Of a stretch of 64,000 nt of DNA, positions 1 through 8,767 are shown in pieces. Position 1 is the first letter of the stretch. Every line of letters begins with the position of its first letter. Below the pieces are notes generated by a model. It ran no database searches. It saw nothing but the letters and a program-made list of their open reading frames with translations, and was not told where the DNA came from. Origin of the DNA: Alphaproteobacteria bacterium. Lineage in GTDB: Bacteria; Pseudomonadota; Alphaproteobacteria; JAAEOK01. A program made the translations under genes and the position numbers. The stretch lies in contig JAAEOK010000082.1 in the NCBI GenBank assembly GCA_024244705.1, positions 1-64,000 on the forward strand. Reading direction: 5' to 3'.

Positions 1-44
1 GTCCGGCCGCACCAAAATCGTCTCGAAGTGAAACCGGAGAACCC

Positions 45-209
45 ATGGCAAACCTCCATCCGTTTGCCATCTTGAATCAGAAAAACACCGTTCCGGAAAG
101 CCCCTATATGAGTCCCACTCACAGAGACTTGGTATTAGTGACGAGACCGCCGAAAGCAGCAATCGCCGGGCAATATCTGCTGTCAGGGGCAAAACAGACC
201 TACCGCTAA
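45..209 (+). CDS. small hypothetical ORF, 54 aa
   Basis: This short open frame starts with ATG four bases after a GGAGA and ends with TAA. It encodes a 54-residue protein with no signal peptide, membrane segment or motif that I recognise. It lies at the left edge of an accessory segment, so it could be a small real gene or the tail of a decayed one. Apart from it I see nothing in bases 1-357. Confidence 0.25.
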   Translation: MANLHPFAILNQKNTVPESPYMSPTHRDLVLVTRPPKAAIAGQYLLSGAKQTYR

Positions 210-357
210 CGCGACTGGGAGTCCGGCAATAGTCGCCAGCCGCTTTTCAAATGGTCGACTTTGAATTTGTCGGCGCAACCCACTGCGGCGGATACTGAAC
301 GGTCAATCCTATGCTATAAGAAGAACACTTTGAATTTCGCTTCAAGAGAGTACGCGC

Positions 358-996
358 ATGAGTATGAAAGCAGCAGAACGATCAGCTGGCTCAGATCTGG
401 TACTTGCCACGCAGGGACAGAAGTTTGGAACAATCCTCGCCGACCCGCCATGGCAGTTCCAAAATCGAACTGGCAAGATTGCTCCTGAGCATCGTCGACT
501 ATCGCGCTATCCGACGCTTACACTGGAAGACATTTGCGCACTGCCCGTATCAGGTTTGGCAGCCGAAATGGCGCATCTCTACCTCTGGGTGCCAAACGCA
601 TTGTTACCTGAAGGCCTTCGTGTGATGACGGCCTGGGGCTTTCAGTATAAATCGAACATCGTGTGGCACAAGATTCGGAAAGACGGTGGATCTGACGGTC
701 GGGGCGTCGGTTTTTATTTCCGTAACGTCACTGAGCTTCTCCTCTTTGGAACGCGTGGCAAGAACGTCCGGACCTTCGATCCAGGAAGACGTCAAGTGAA
801 TATGATCGAGGCTCGAAAGCGGGAACACAGCCGCAAGCCGGACGAGCAATATGACATTGTCGAGAAGTGCAGCCCTGAGCCTCGCATCGAACTCTTCGCC
901 CGCGGTGGCCGAGAAGATTGGACAGTTTGGGGCAATCAATCGGTAGAATACGTACCGACCTGGTCGACGATTAGATACCGGGAAGTCGCCGTCTAG
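358..996 (+). CDS. MT-A70 family adenine-N6 methyltransferase
   Basis: A 212-aa SAM-dependent methyltransferase of the MT-A70 family, which methylates N6 of adenine in DNA (prokaryotic members) or RNA. The catalytic DPPW motif is at residues 29-32, after a TILA strand. A conserved block with EHSRKPDE near residues 156-163 and the RIELFAR...WGNQ ending near 176-193 are typical of the family. An ATG preceded by AGAGAG supports the start. The gene converges on an unknown gene that is the second of a two-gene operon with a DGQHR protein; only 5 bp separate the stop codons. The trio sits in an AT-richer accessory segment, so a role in DNA modification, perhaps with defence, is likely but inferred. 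No cognate restriction nuclease is recognisable. Confidence 0.9.
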   Translation: MSMKAAERSAGSDLVLATQGQKFGTILADPPWQFQNRTGKIAPEHRRLSRYPTLTLEDICALPVSGLAAEMAHLYLWVPNALLPEGLRVMTAWGFQYKSNIVWHKIRKDGGSDGRGVGFYFRNVTELLLFGTRGKNVRTFDPGRRQVNMIEARKREHSRKPDEQYDIVEKCSPEPRIELFARGGREDWTVWGNQSVEYVPTWSTIRYREVAV

Positions 997-1001
997 TATG
1001 A

Positions 1002-2345
1002 TTACCCCGGACAAAGGGCCCAGAGCCCGACCCGCTCATGGCTGCAAAGGACGCTGAACCGGTCGCCGAGATTGGTAGCGATACCAGTGGCAGTCTGCAT
1101 AGACCTTGGATCTGCGTCACCAAGTCGCGCAATATCGTCGATCGCATCTCTCACGTCGGCCCAAAGGTCGCTCAACGTTTCGGGTGGCACCTCGATGGCC
1201 CAAAGTCCCCGCGTTTCGCCAATCGGCCTCCACCAAAATTCCAATTCGTTCTCGCGGAAACCTGCCTTCTGGAGCAAATCGTTCGCGGAACCTGTCGCAA
1301 TCCGAAGAAGCAAGACCGCTCGGGATGTCACCGAAAACACGTCTATCGCTTGGCCAATGGGGGCGTTAGTAGAGTAGTGGAAGATAGTCGGATCTTTTGG
1401 GACCTGGCGCCGCAGTAGGAAATCACGCCAACGTTTTGCAGCCGACTGAGATAGTCCTCGGGCGGCAAGTATCTGGTCTACCAATCGAACGAACTCTCGA
1501 TTGCCGCGGTCGGCGATTGTGCCTGTTGAACCGGCGAAGTGCCGTTCCAAGGCGTACCGCAGGATGTGTCGGTCAATCTCCTCAAAACTTGATGGGATGC
1601 TCGGCTCAAGTGCCGCCCAGAGGTCTTGCACAAAACCAAGCCTGGCGGTTGGAGTAATCGTCCACGTGGACGGAATACCATCAGGCCGATAACTAGACTC
1701 GTTTCTTGCGTCCCGATCTCTTGTCGCAAGATTTAGATCCATACCCCACTGTTGGAACCAGTCTTGAGCTTGGGGCGCCAGAGTTTGGCTACCACCAACT
1801 GGTAGAAACCAATCGTCGAGGGTATGGCCTTCCGGCCGAACAAGCCTCGCAAACAACGCACCAGACGAAGGTTGTTGACTCCAATATTTCAAGGCCGCCC
1901 AAGCTATTTGGTGAGTGCCCAAATTCGTGGTGAGGCGGGCCGTCGCATTGACGTCGCTGACAATAAAGTGCCTGTGATTGAAGACCCCAATACCAGCTCC
2001 CGCGAGCAGCGACATACCAGCTCGCAGTTCTGCGTAGTAGGCCAAGTGCAGAGCCCGGTGAGCGTCGCCGGTCATTAGACACGCGACCGTGCGCCCCACG
2101 TATCCCCATGCATCATTGGCGTGGAGCACCGCGCTGGCCGCGATATATTGGGCCAAATTTCTCTTCTGCCGTTGAGTGAGTGGGTGGTCTCTTTTCAGCC
2201 TCTCGACGACGCTTTTTGCATATCGATTGGTTTTTCCGATCCACCGGGAATCTCTCACGAACCGTTTCAGACCGGCGAATGTATCCTGTATGTCCGACCG
2301 CGAAAGTGCCGCGATTGGCGTTTGATCTGCAACGGGGAGCGTCAT
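1002..2345 (-). CDS. uncharacterised protein, partner of DGQHR protein
   Basis: A 447-aa soluble protein that I do not recognise. It starts with ATG overlapping the stop of the upstream DGQHR gene by four bases (ATGA), so the two are probably translationally coupled. Around residues 78-128 there is a helical stretch with AYYAELRAG followed by NHRH, which vaguely recalls HEPN/YaaC-like domains (an Arg followed by a downstream His). This resemblance is weak and I would not name it HEPN on this basis. The C-terminal half has no membrane segments or evident catalytic motif. Its location opposite an MT-A70 methyltransferase suggests a role in DNA modification or phage resistance. This is inference from context only. 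Confidence 0.75.
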   Translation of the reverse strand: MTLPVADQTPIAALSRSDIQDTFAGLKRFVRDSRWIGKTNRYAKSVVERLKRDHPLTQRQKRNLAQYIAASAVLHANDAWGYVGRTVACLMTGDAHRALHLAYYAELRAGMSLLAGAGIGVFNHRHFIVSDVNATARLTTNLGTHQIAWAALKYWSQQPSSGALFARLVRPEGHTLDDWFLPVGGSQTLAPQAQDWFQQWGMDLNLATRDRDARNESSYRPDGIPSTWTITPTARLGFVQDLWAALEPSIPSSFEEIDRHILRYALERHFAGSTGTIADRGNREFVRLVDQILAARGLSQSAAKRWRDFLLRRQVPKDPTIFHYSTNAPIGQAIDVFSVTSRAVLLLRIATGSANDLLQKAGFRENELEFWWRPIGETRGLWAIEVPPETLSDLWADVRDAIDDIARLGDADPRSMQTATGIATNLGDRFSVLCSHERVGLWALCPG

Positions 2346-3859
2346 GTCCGCTCCTCGTCTACAAAATGTTTAGCTGCGTCAGCCACCTCACCTTTGCCTT
2401 TAGCTAAGTGTTCCAGGAGCTGTGTACGAAGCTCTTTGTATCCACTGCTTCCCCTGAAAACGAGCTTCGCCCGGCGATCTTGTTCCTCTAACTCTGGCGC
2501 CGAGCTCGTCCGCCAGTCGAAACCGGCGAGCGACTGGCCGACTGATTTGAGGAAAGGAGCGAAATCCTGCTTTTCAAGAGTCTTCAGATGGCCCTCAACG
2601 GACTTGACCGGGTCAGAGGGCGCGCGTTCATTCGGAATCCAATTGTTTAGTTTCAGCACAGTCGCCCGGATGTAGCAAAGGTCGTTCACAACCTGGAGGT
2701 AGCCGCGCACGCCCTGATCGGTCGCAATCAGCGAGAACGGACCGTAAAAGGCTAAATCGTCCTTGAATGTTCTCTTCTCTGGGCGTTGCCGCAACTTTTC
2801 GGCCCAATCCGCCGTTGATGCTTGGACGGCGGTCTTAAAAATGTTCCAAATGAAGATCAGGAACGCGGACTGTTGGGCTCTACTCCAGCCCAACACCTCG
2901 CCGACACGCTTTGAGCGTCCACCAAAGAGACCGCCAGCTTTGCCTGCTCGGCCCTCCCAGGGTCGAACGAATGTGGCGATAAGTGACTTGACCCAGGCGC
3001 TCTGCGAAACCCAAGGAATTTGGCGCTCGCCGAGCATATTGATACGATCATACCAAGGGCTCGAAGGATGTGACCAGAGGATCTCTGTCAGTTCCTGTGC
3101 CCGGGTCTCTCGGTAGATAGCGTGTCCCTCAGCTCGGTCGAGCCAGTCTTCGCTGCGAAGCAACGGATAGAGGTCGAACGCCAAGCTGGCGTTAATCCGC
3201 TTAGGTTTGATGTTGATGGTCCAGAAAAGATAGGCCTGCCAACTAATATCCAGGCCAACAAAGGCCACAACGGGGAGTTCAAAGCCGGCGATCTGCGAGC
3301 TGTTGTCGAAGGCCCAAAGTCGGTGCTGGCCATCGATCACTTCGAAAGGCGGCAACTTGGTCGGCGACCAGTCCGCAGTCCACTTCGCGTAGGGAAGCTG
3401 TAGCGTGCAGATACCATCAGCGTCTAACATTACAGCCAGGTCGCGATTTTCGATCATCGCTCCGCCGCGTTCACTGCCCTTGACCAGAATATTTAAAACC
3501 ACCGCTGTCGGCAGCCATCCGGGTTTTCTTAGGTCGTTAAACTCTACACTTAGACGCTTTGTCTTGCTTAGTGTCGACCAAGGGTAGCCGTATTCCACAA
3601 ACCGGCTGATTTCTTCTGACCGTCCAGGGTCATGTTGACGCTGGATGCCAAGGTCAGCGGTACGAGGCTGGGCGTTCTTAGCCTGGCGACGGACGATCCC
3701 GGACAAGCTTCGTAGCTCTCGGGCTGGCAACGAAAATATGTAAAAGTGCGGAGGCGGTTTGGTACGGTATTCAGTGGGATCAAAGTCAATCTTATTCCAA
3801 CCAGGCAACCACTGGCGGACCTTCAATGCTTGGATTTGGCGAAGTTTGGCTTCAGGCAT
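2342..3859 (-). CDS. DGQHR domain-containing protein (DndB-like superfamily)
   Basis: A 505-aa protein with the defining IDGQHR motif at about residues 175-180, preceded by PPFEV and followed by RLWAFD. This places it in the DGQHR superfamily, which includes DndB of DNA phosphorothioation systems and DpdB-type proteins of deazaguanine DNA modification systems. Related folds occur in ParB/Srx-like proteins. The ATG at 3859 is preferred to the TTG one codon upstream. It is the first gene of a two-gene operon with the unknown 447-aa protein. None of dndA/C/D/E or the dpd genes are visible, so this is not a standard Dnd or Dpd locus. With a neighbouring MT-A70 methyltransferase, a modification or defence role is plausible. 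Confidence 0.85.
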   Translation of the reverse strand: MPEAKLRQIQALKVRQWLPGWNKIDFDPTEYRTKPPPHFYIFSLPARELRSLSGIVRRQAKNAQPRTADLGIQRQHDPGRSEEISRFVEYGYPWSTLSKTKRLSVEFNDLRKPGWLPTAVVLNILVKGSERGGAMIENRDLAVMLDADGICTLQLPYAKWTADWSPTKLPPFEVIDGQHRLWAFDNSSQIAGFELPVVAFVGLDISWQAYLFWTINIKPKRINASLAFDLYPLLRSEDWLDRAEGHAIYRETRAQELTEILWSHPSSPWYDRINMLGERQIPWVSQSAWVKSLIATFVRPWEGRAGKAGGLFGGRSKRVGEVLGWSRAQQSAFLIFIWNIFKTAVQASTADWAEKLRQRPEKRTFKDDLAFYGPFSLIATDQGVRGYLQVVNDLCYIRATVLKLNNWIPNERAPSDPVKSVEGHLKTLEKQDFAPFLKSVGQSLAGFDWRTSSAPELEEQDRRAKLVFRGSSGYKELRTQLLEHLAKGKGEVADAAKHFVDEERT

Positions 3860-3862
3860 CAA

Positions 3863-4039
3863 CCAGAACCCTGCGTGTATAGTCCATCAACCTCTTTCGA
3901 CCTACGATCGGCTATTATCGGCTTGCCATTGCAAACATCCAGTATTCTAACAGAGAAGTCGGTCGTTTTGACCATCGACTATTCACTGTTGAATCTAGAT
4001 TGAACCGCCACGTATTGGATTCAGTCCAATGTCCACCTA
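3863..4039. other. AT-rich intergenic region at right edge of accessory segment
   Basis: This region presumably holds the promoter of the leftward DGQHR operon. I could not identify convincing -35 and -10 boxes. Base composition is clearly AT-richer than the DNA to the right, and the change occurs at about 4030-4150, next to the remnant reading frame. Confidence 0.4.
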
Positions 4040-4252
4040 AGGTCGGGAACGGACTTTGAACGATCCCATCAGGAATATCTGGTCCGGGCCAAAGCAGACA
4101 AATTAGAGTCAAAGCGAACCACCTTGTTCGACGGCGTCTCCCGTCACACGCGGGAGGGTATGGCGTTCAAGCGCTTGGCCGAACGCGAGGGCTTCCACGA
4201 GGCGGCGGCGCTGCGCGACAGTGGCCAAGCGATCCCGGACGGGACCGAGTGA
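4040..4252 (+). pseudogene. 3'-terminal remnant of an unidentified gene
   Basis: A protein-like frame with no usable start runs to a TGA at 4250-4252. It encodes about 70 residues of typical high-GC protein sequence with a charged amphipathic helix pattern (for example LVRAKADKLESKRTT, then FKRLAEREGF, ending IPDGTE). The frame is open from 4004, but the first residues look random, so the genuine part probably starts near 4040. It looks like the C-terminal end of a metabolic enzyme whose 5' part was lost when the accessory segment to the left arrived or rearranged. I could not identify the family. Confidence 0.5.
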
Positions 4253-4485
4253 TGTGGCAACGAATGCGGCCGTTCGGCGCCGACCTTTTCGGCGTCGAAT
4301 AGCTGTCGTTCCGAACGTGCTTATCCGTTTTGCCGCTATATGCCGACGCTATCCGGCCCCTTGTCGTATTGCGCGAGATGACCAACAGCGGACATTCTCC
4401 AAATGTTACCTTCCAAAAGCATGTACGATGGGGGCAGGCTATCTTGCCGGCCAAATACGACTGCAATAACGAAAGAGGAATCAGG

Positions 4486-4971
4486 ATGAACCGACGTGCC
4501 GTTCTAACGATCGCAGCTTCGTGCGTAATGGGATTGACGCTGTTTGCCGGAAGCGCAAGTACACAACAACCTTCCGATATCGAGGCGATCAAGGCCGCGC
4601 ACCAAGCTTTCTATACGGCGCTTTCCGCGAAGGACGCCAAAGCGATGGAGGCGGTATGGGCAAACAAGCCGTATGTCACCAATATCGGTCCAACGGCTGA
4701 GACGATAGCCGTCGGATACGCGAATGCTGTGACCGAGTATTGGCCGGCCACATTCGATTTGTTCTCGCAAATTGATGTTTCTCCGTTGTCGATCGCTCAC
4801 ATTCAGGTCGGCGAGAAGCTGGCTTCGGTCGTGGGCACCGAAAGCGTTGTCCTGCTGCGTAAGGGCGGCGGCGAGCCTCTAGAATTCGAAGCCCTTGTCA
4901 CGAATGTCTTTGAGGAGGACGGCGATCGTTGGCTGATGATTTCTCATCAAGCGCAAACCGTCAAAAAATAG
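4486..4971 (+). CDS. secreted SnoaL/NTF2-like protein
   Basis: A 161-aa protein with an N-terminal signal peptide (about residues 1-27: positive n-region, hydrophobic TIAASCVMGLTLFA, small residues before the cut). It then shows an NTF2/SnoaL-like pattern: a helix with AIKAAHQAFYTALSAKDAKAMEAVWA, then the strands of a cone-shaped barrel. The ATG at 4486 is chosen because AGAGGA lies six bases upstream and it gives a clean signal peptide; longer in-frame starts do not. Such proteins are often small periplasmic ligand-binding or SnoaL-type proteins with unknown ligands. Nothing nearby gives it a specific job. Confidence 0.75.
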   Translation: MNRRAVLTIAASCVMGLTLFAGSASTQQPSDIEAIKAAHQAFYTALSAKDAKAMEAVWANKPYVTNIGPTAETIAVGYANAVTEYWPATFDLFSQIDVSPLSIAHIQVGEKLASVVGTESVVLLRKGGGEPLEFEALVTNVFEEDGDRWLMISHQAQTVKK

Positions 4972-5128
4972 AATTTGAACCCCAAACACGGGCCAATCCG
5001 AGTACCTCGCGAGATCGCTTTGCTATATGGGGAATTTGGCTATTGGGGCTCTGCCGCCAGCCGACCACTTCGGCATCCGCGTCCTAGTGACCGACTTCCA
5101 TTGTGGGTCGAAGGCCGAAGACAGTCGA

Positions 5129-5494
5129 TCATCCAAGCGCCTCGAAATGGTCCTCCCGGAGGCGCACGGTTCTGTCGGACTGCAGCACCCACAACTCTCG
5201 CGTGATTTCGCCATGCGCCTTGTTCATGTTCCATTTGGAGGAGAGGACGGCGGACTCGTCGTCGATCACGTCGATATTGGGGTCGATATAGGCGACATCG
5301 GAAAACCCGTCTTCGACCAACTTCGTCCAGAAAGCCTCGATTTCCGCCCGCCCGGTGAACGTGCCGAACGGCGTCGCGACCATGACGGCGTCCTCCTCAT
5401 AGCAAGAGGCACAGCCGGCCGCATCGCCGCTATTGAAGAAATTTCGCCACCTCTCGCTGGCGGCGATCGTGGCTTCTTCCATCGGGTGGGTCAT
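5129..5494 (-). CDS. SnoaL/SgcJ-type NTF2-like protein
   Basis: A 121-aa cytoplasmic NTF2-like protein of the kind annotated as SgcJ/EcaC or DUF4440 family. An N-terminal helix (ATIAASERWRNFFNSGDA) is followed by CYEEDAVMVATPFG, the usual small-molecule-pocket strand, and then GRAEIEAFW. The ATG has a good CAGGAGA Shine-Dalgarno sequence. It is a second NTF2-like gene within 1 kb of the secreted one, in the opposite orientation and dissimilar in sequence, so it is not an obvious duplicate. Its role is unknown; members include isomerases, cyclases and simple binding proteins. Confidence 0.75.
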   Translation of the reverse strand: MTHPMEEATIAASERWRNFFNSGDAAGCASCYEEDAVMVATPFGTFTGRAEIEAFWTKLVEDGFSDVAYIDPNIDVIDDESAVLSSKWNMNKAHGEITRELWVLQSDRTVRLREDHFEALG

Positions 5495-5653
5495 GACCGT
5501 CTCCTGCGTTTACTGTTTCCGCCACCCTTGCTGCTCGGCGATTCGCCAACGACCGGCAGGGTGACCCAATGACTCACGATACCAAAGATGGGCCGGGTTT
5601 GCGTGTACCGCGGCGCGCGGTCCGCAGCCGCCCGCACCGTCGAAGCCGGTTCT

Positions 5654-6691
5654 TCAGGGCACCGGTTGATCTACGGTCTTATAGGCCTCAACCAGACTGG
5701 GAGAATCTTCGCAGCGTGTGCGCGGCAGGCCGTCATGCACCTCGAGCCACGGCATCGCACTTTCGACACCCAAATGGTAGGTCGGCGCATAGCCCTTCGG
5801 GTCGTCCAGGCTGGCGGTGAAGATCATGGTCCACTTCGTCCACTGCCCGACCAATCCCCGGTACACCAAACCGGTCCCGCAATCAGCGCAAAAACCCCGC
5901 TCGGCGATTTTCGAGGATTGATAAAATTTGGGTTCGCCCGCGATGAACCGAACCGATTCCGTAAGAAACGTCGTGCCCGCGACGATCGGCGCGCCGGTGA
6001 ATTTTTGGCACATCCGACAGTGGCAAAACATCGAGCCCAACTCCGGCTCGGTGATCTCGTAACGAACCGTGCCGCATAGGCATCCGCCGGCGATGCGAAT
6101 TGTTGTCTCGGCGGGCATGTCGATGAAAGGTCGGAAGGCGACCTTTGGCGACGATTTCGAGGACCCCGCGCTGTAGTGATAGGCGCGGATCGGCTTGGCG
6201 ATATTCTTCACCTGATGGGCGCCCAAATCGGTGAACGGGTGCTCGATCTCGCCGTCGACGTGGGTGAACACAAGACTTGAGACGCACACGCCGTTCGGTT
6301 CGGCCAATTCCTGGAGACGGGCGGCGACATTGACCCCATCGCCATAGATGTCGTCGCCCTCGATCAGCACATCGCCGAGATTGATACCGATACGGAACCT
6401 GATTTGCTGGTCTTCGGGCATCTCCGCATTGCGCCCGACCATACCTTTCTGAATTGCGACGGCGCACTCGACCGCATCGACAACGCTTCGAAATTCGACC
6501 AGGATTCCATCGCCCATGAGCTTGACGATACGACCTTGGTATTGACCGATGGTTGGATCGATCAACCCATAGCGGTGACTCTGCAAGGCATGCAGCGTGC
6601 CGGTTTCATCCTCGCCCATGAGGCGGCTATAGCCGACCACGTCGGCGACCAGGATCGCCGCCAGCTTTCTTTCGATCTTGTCCTGCGACAT
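5654..6691 (-). CDS. class III adenylate/guanylate cyclase fused to GFA domain
   Basis: A 345-aa single reading frame with two unrelated domains. Residues 8-175 are a class III nucleotide cyclase catalytic domain: metal-binding Asp17 in LVADVVGYSRLM, Asp61 in GDGILVEF, and the IYGDGVNVAARL helix at 115-126. Residues about 198-330 are a GFA (glutathione-dependent formaldehyde-activating, CENP-V-like) zinc domain with Cys204/Cys206, Cys223/Cys225/Cys228 and Cys268/Cys271, the family's two-zinc pattern. Cyclases of this alphaproteobacterial type usually carry a C-terminal TolB/TPR region, as the one at 46632 does; a GFA partner is unusual. The linker (residues 176-195) is Ser/Lys/Pro-rich. It is divergent from the MFS gene at 6771. 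A thiol- or aldehyde-responsive cyclase is possible but speculative. Confidence 0.85.
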   Translation of the reverse strand: MSQDKIERKLAAILVADVVGYSRLMGEDETGTLHALQSHRYGLIDPTIGQYQGRIVKLMGDGILVEFRSVVDAVECAVAIQKGMVGRNAEMPEDQQIRFRIGINLGDVLIEGDDIYGDGVNVAARLQELAEPNGVCVSSLVFTHVDGEIEHPFTDLGAHQVKNIAKPIRAYHYSAGSSKSSPKVAFRPFIDMPAETTIRIAGGCLCGTVRYEITEPELGSMFCHCRMCQKFTGAPIVAGTTFLTESVRFIAGEPKFYQSSKIAERGFCADCGTGLVYRGLVGQWTKWTMIFTASLDDPKGYAPTYHLGVESAMPWLEVHDGLPRTRCEDSPSLVEAYKTVDQPVP

Positions 6692-6770
6692 GGCCGCCGA
6701 CCTCTGTCCTATTCTCGGTTGCCGTTCAGCCTAGTGAATTCGGCCAAATCTGTCGAACGGCCAGAGCGCC

Positions 6771-8244
6771 ATGGCGGCCACGCGACTGGTCCCGGACCTC
6801 GTGCGCTTGCCTTCGGACGCGCGAGCGGGGAAACTCGATGAACCTAGCGGCACCCAAGTTGCAACCCGCCGAGGATGGCCGGTGATCAACGACACAAACC
6901 GCAAGTGGTGGATCTTGGCCGCGATGGGCGGCTCCCTGGGGCTGGTCGTGCTCGACGAGACGATCGTCGGCGTCGCGCTGCCGACCATTCGGCAAGACCT
7001 GGCCATGACCGTGGTCGCCTCCCACTGGATCATCAGCGCCTATTTGGTGGTTTTCACCGGGCTCGCCGCGGCGTCGGGGAAGACCGGCGACATGGTCGAT
7101 ATCAGGTCCTTCTTCGTCGCCGGCGTGATGATTTTCGGGTTTTCGTCCATGGCTTGCGGCTTCGCCCAGAACGGCGCCTGGCTGATCACCGCGCGTGCCA
7201 TTCAGGGCATCGGTGCCGCGATCATTTTCCCGACCTCGGTGGCCATGCTGACCAAGGTCTTTCCGCCGGAGCAGCGCGGCCTGGCGTTCGGCATCCACGT
7301 CGCCTGCGGCGGCACTTTCATGGCGCTGGGGCCGTTGGCCGGCGGCTTCATGATCGACGTTCTGTCGTGGCGCTGGATTTTCTGGATCAACCTGCCGGTG
7401 GCGGCCGCGGTCGTCGTGATCGTGTGGACGGGCTGGGCCGGGGCGACTCGCGCCACCGGCGCGGCGCGTTTCGACTACGCCGGCCTGGTCACACTCGTTT
7501 TCGGGCTGGTCGCCATCGTGCTCGGGCTCATGCAGGGCGGCGACTGGGGCTGGTCGGCGCCGGCGACCCTGGCGGCGCTGGTCGGCGGTACCGTTCTGCT
7601 CGCCGCCTTCGTCGCCATCGAGGCGCGCAAGTCGGCGCCACTGATCGAAGTCCGGCTGTTCCGCAACGCCACTTTCAGCGGTGCCAACCTGGCGATCTTT
7701 GCCGGGCAGTTCGGCCAGATTGCCGTCGTCGTCTTCATCGCCATCTATCTCCAGCACGTGCTCGGAATGAGCCCGCTGAACGCGGGGCTCGCTTTGCTGC
7801 CGGGGGTGTTAGCGCTGCCCTTCGCCCCCATTGTCGCCGGCCGGCTCAGCGACCGTTTCGGCGCGCGCCGGCCGGTGCTGGTCGGCGGATTTCTCTTCGC
7901 GCTGTCCTTGTTCGGTATCGCCTTTGCCGTCTCGGCAGAAAGCTATGGCTTGCTTGTGGTGCCTTTGATCGTATGGGGTTGCACCATGCCGATGCTCTAC
8001 GTGCCGACGCGGCGAGCGGTCATGGCAACCGTTCCGGCGTCGGAGCACGGCGAGGCGGGTGGGATCAATCTGAACTGCCCAATTGCTCGGCGGCACCATC
8101 GGCATGGCGGTCTGCGGCACGCTGTTTACGATGACTGGCGATTATCGCGTCCTCTTCCTGACCTCGGGCGCCCTCGCGATGGTGGTCTTGGTCATCGCCT
8201 GGTTCACCATCGAGCGCCCTGCCGACGGCCAGCCCGCCGGATAG
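6771..8244 (+). pseudogene. DHA2-family MFS efflux transporter, frameshifted near C-terminus
   Basis: An EmrB/QacA-type (DHA2, 14-TM) drug:H+ antiporter. It has the LDETIVGVALPTI motif of the first helix, then GIGAAIIFPTS and GPLAGG (motif C region), and about 13 hydrophobic segments up to EHGEAGGINL. At 8073-8074 the frame is lost. Removing one A restores a family-like ending (QLLGGTIGMAVCGTLF through a last membrane helix) with a TAG at 8242-8244. As sequenced, the frame instead runs on to 8390 with an Arg-rich nonsense tail. A GTG at 6882, seven bases after GAGG, is a good alternative start and gives a more usual N-terminus. The cause is either a real one-base insertion or a sequencing error. 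Confidence 0.8.
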
Positions 8245-8328
8245 TCGAATTCCCGGCGAGGCAACCTGTCTCACATTGTGAAGGCCTGCCCGCCTCCGAC
8301 CTGGGTTTCCAGTTCGCGCGCGCCGTGT

Positions 8329-8717
8329 CTATCCCTCCACCGGGCAACGCACGGAGAGCTCGACGGCACAACGCGCGTCGAGTGTGTTGAAGGTCGCATC
8401 GCGCTTGCAATCCCAGCCGCGATAGATCTCTTCCGTCCGCTTCGGGCAATGGGTCGGGCATTGCGGTCGGCGGGCGGCCGCTCCGGCCTCGCCGGCGGCG
8501 ACCGCGCAGACCCGGTTGCCGAAATCCTGCGCCCCGCAAACCCGCGGCAGTTTCCTACGATTTCCACGTTCGCCGCGTAGATGGTGATGACGTCGCCGCA
8601 ATCGAGAGTGTTCGGGATGGCCGCCGCATCGGCCGGCACGACGTAGTCGGGGAAGACGAAGGCGCCCATCTCGTTGACGAATGCCACCGCCGCGCAGCCG
8701 GCAACCGCGCCAGCCAT
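8329..8717 (-). pseudogene. small Cys-rich exported protein, probably frameshifted
   Basis: Two minus-strand frames together look like one small secreted protein. The first (from ATG 8717) gives a hydrophobic Ala/Val-rich start, then a sensible run ending in NVEIVGNCRG. The protein-like sequence then moves to another frame with CGAQDFGNRVCAV and a Cys-spaced ending (CPTHCPKRT, WDCKRD, CAVELSVRCPVEG), stopping at 8329. The switch lies near 8545 and needs one extra base. Even cysteine spacing suggests disulfides in the periplasm. I do not recognise the family, and the true start is uncertain because no Shine-Dalgarno precedes 8717. Confidence 0.45.
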
Positions 8718-8767
8718 CAGAATAACGCGCCACTACGAGCGGTAGCCAAAACCTGACCCGGAAATTC

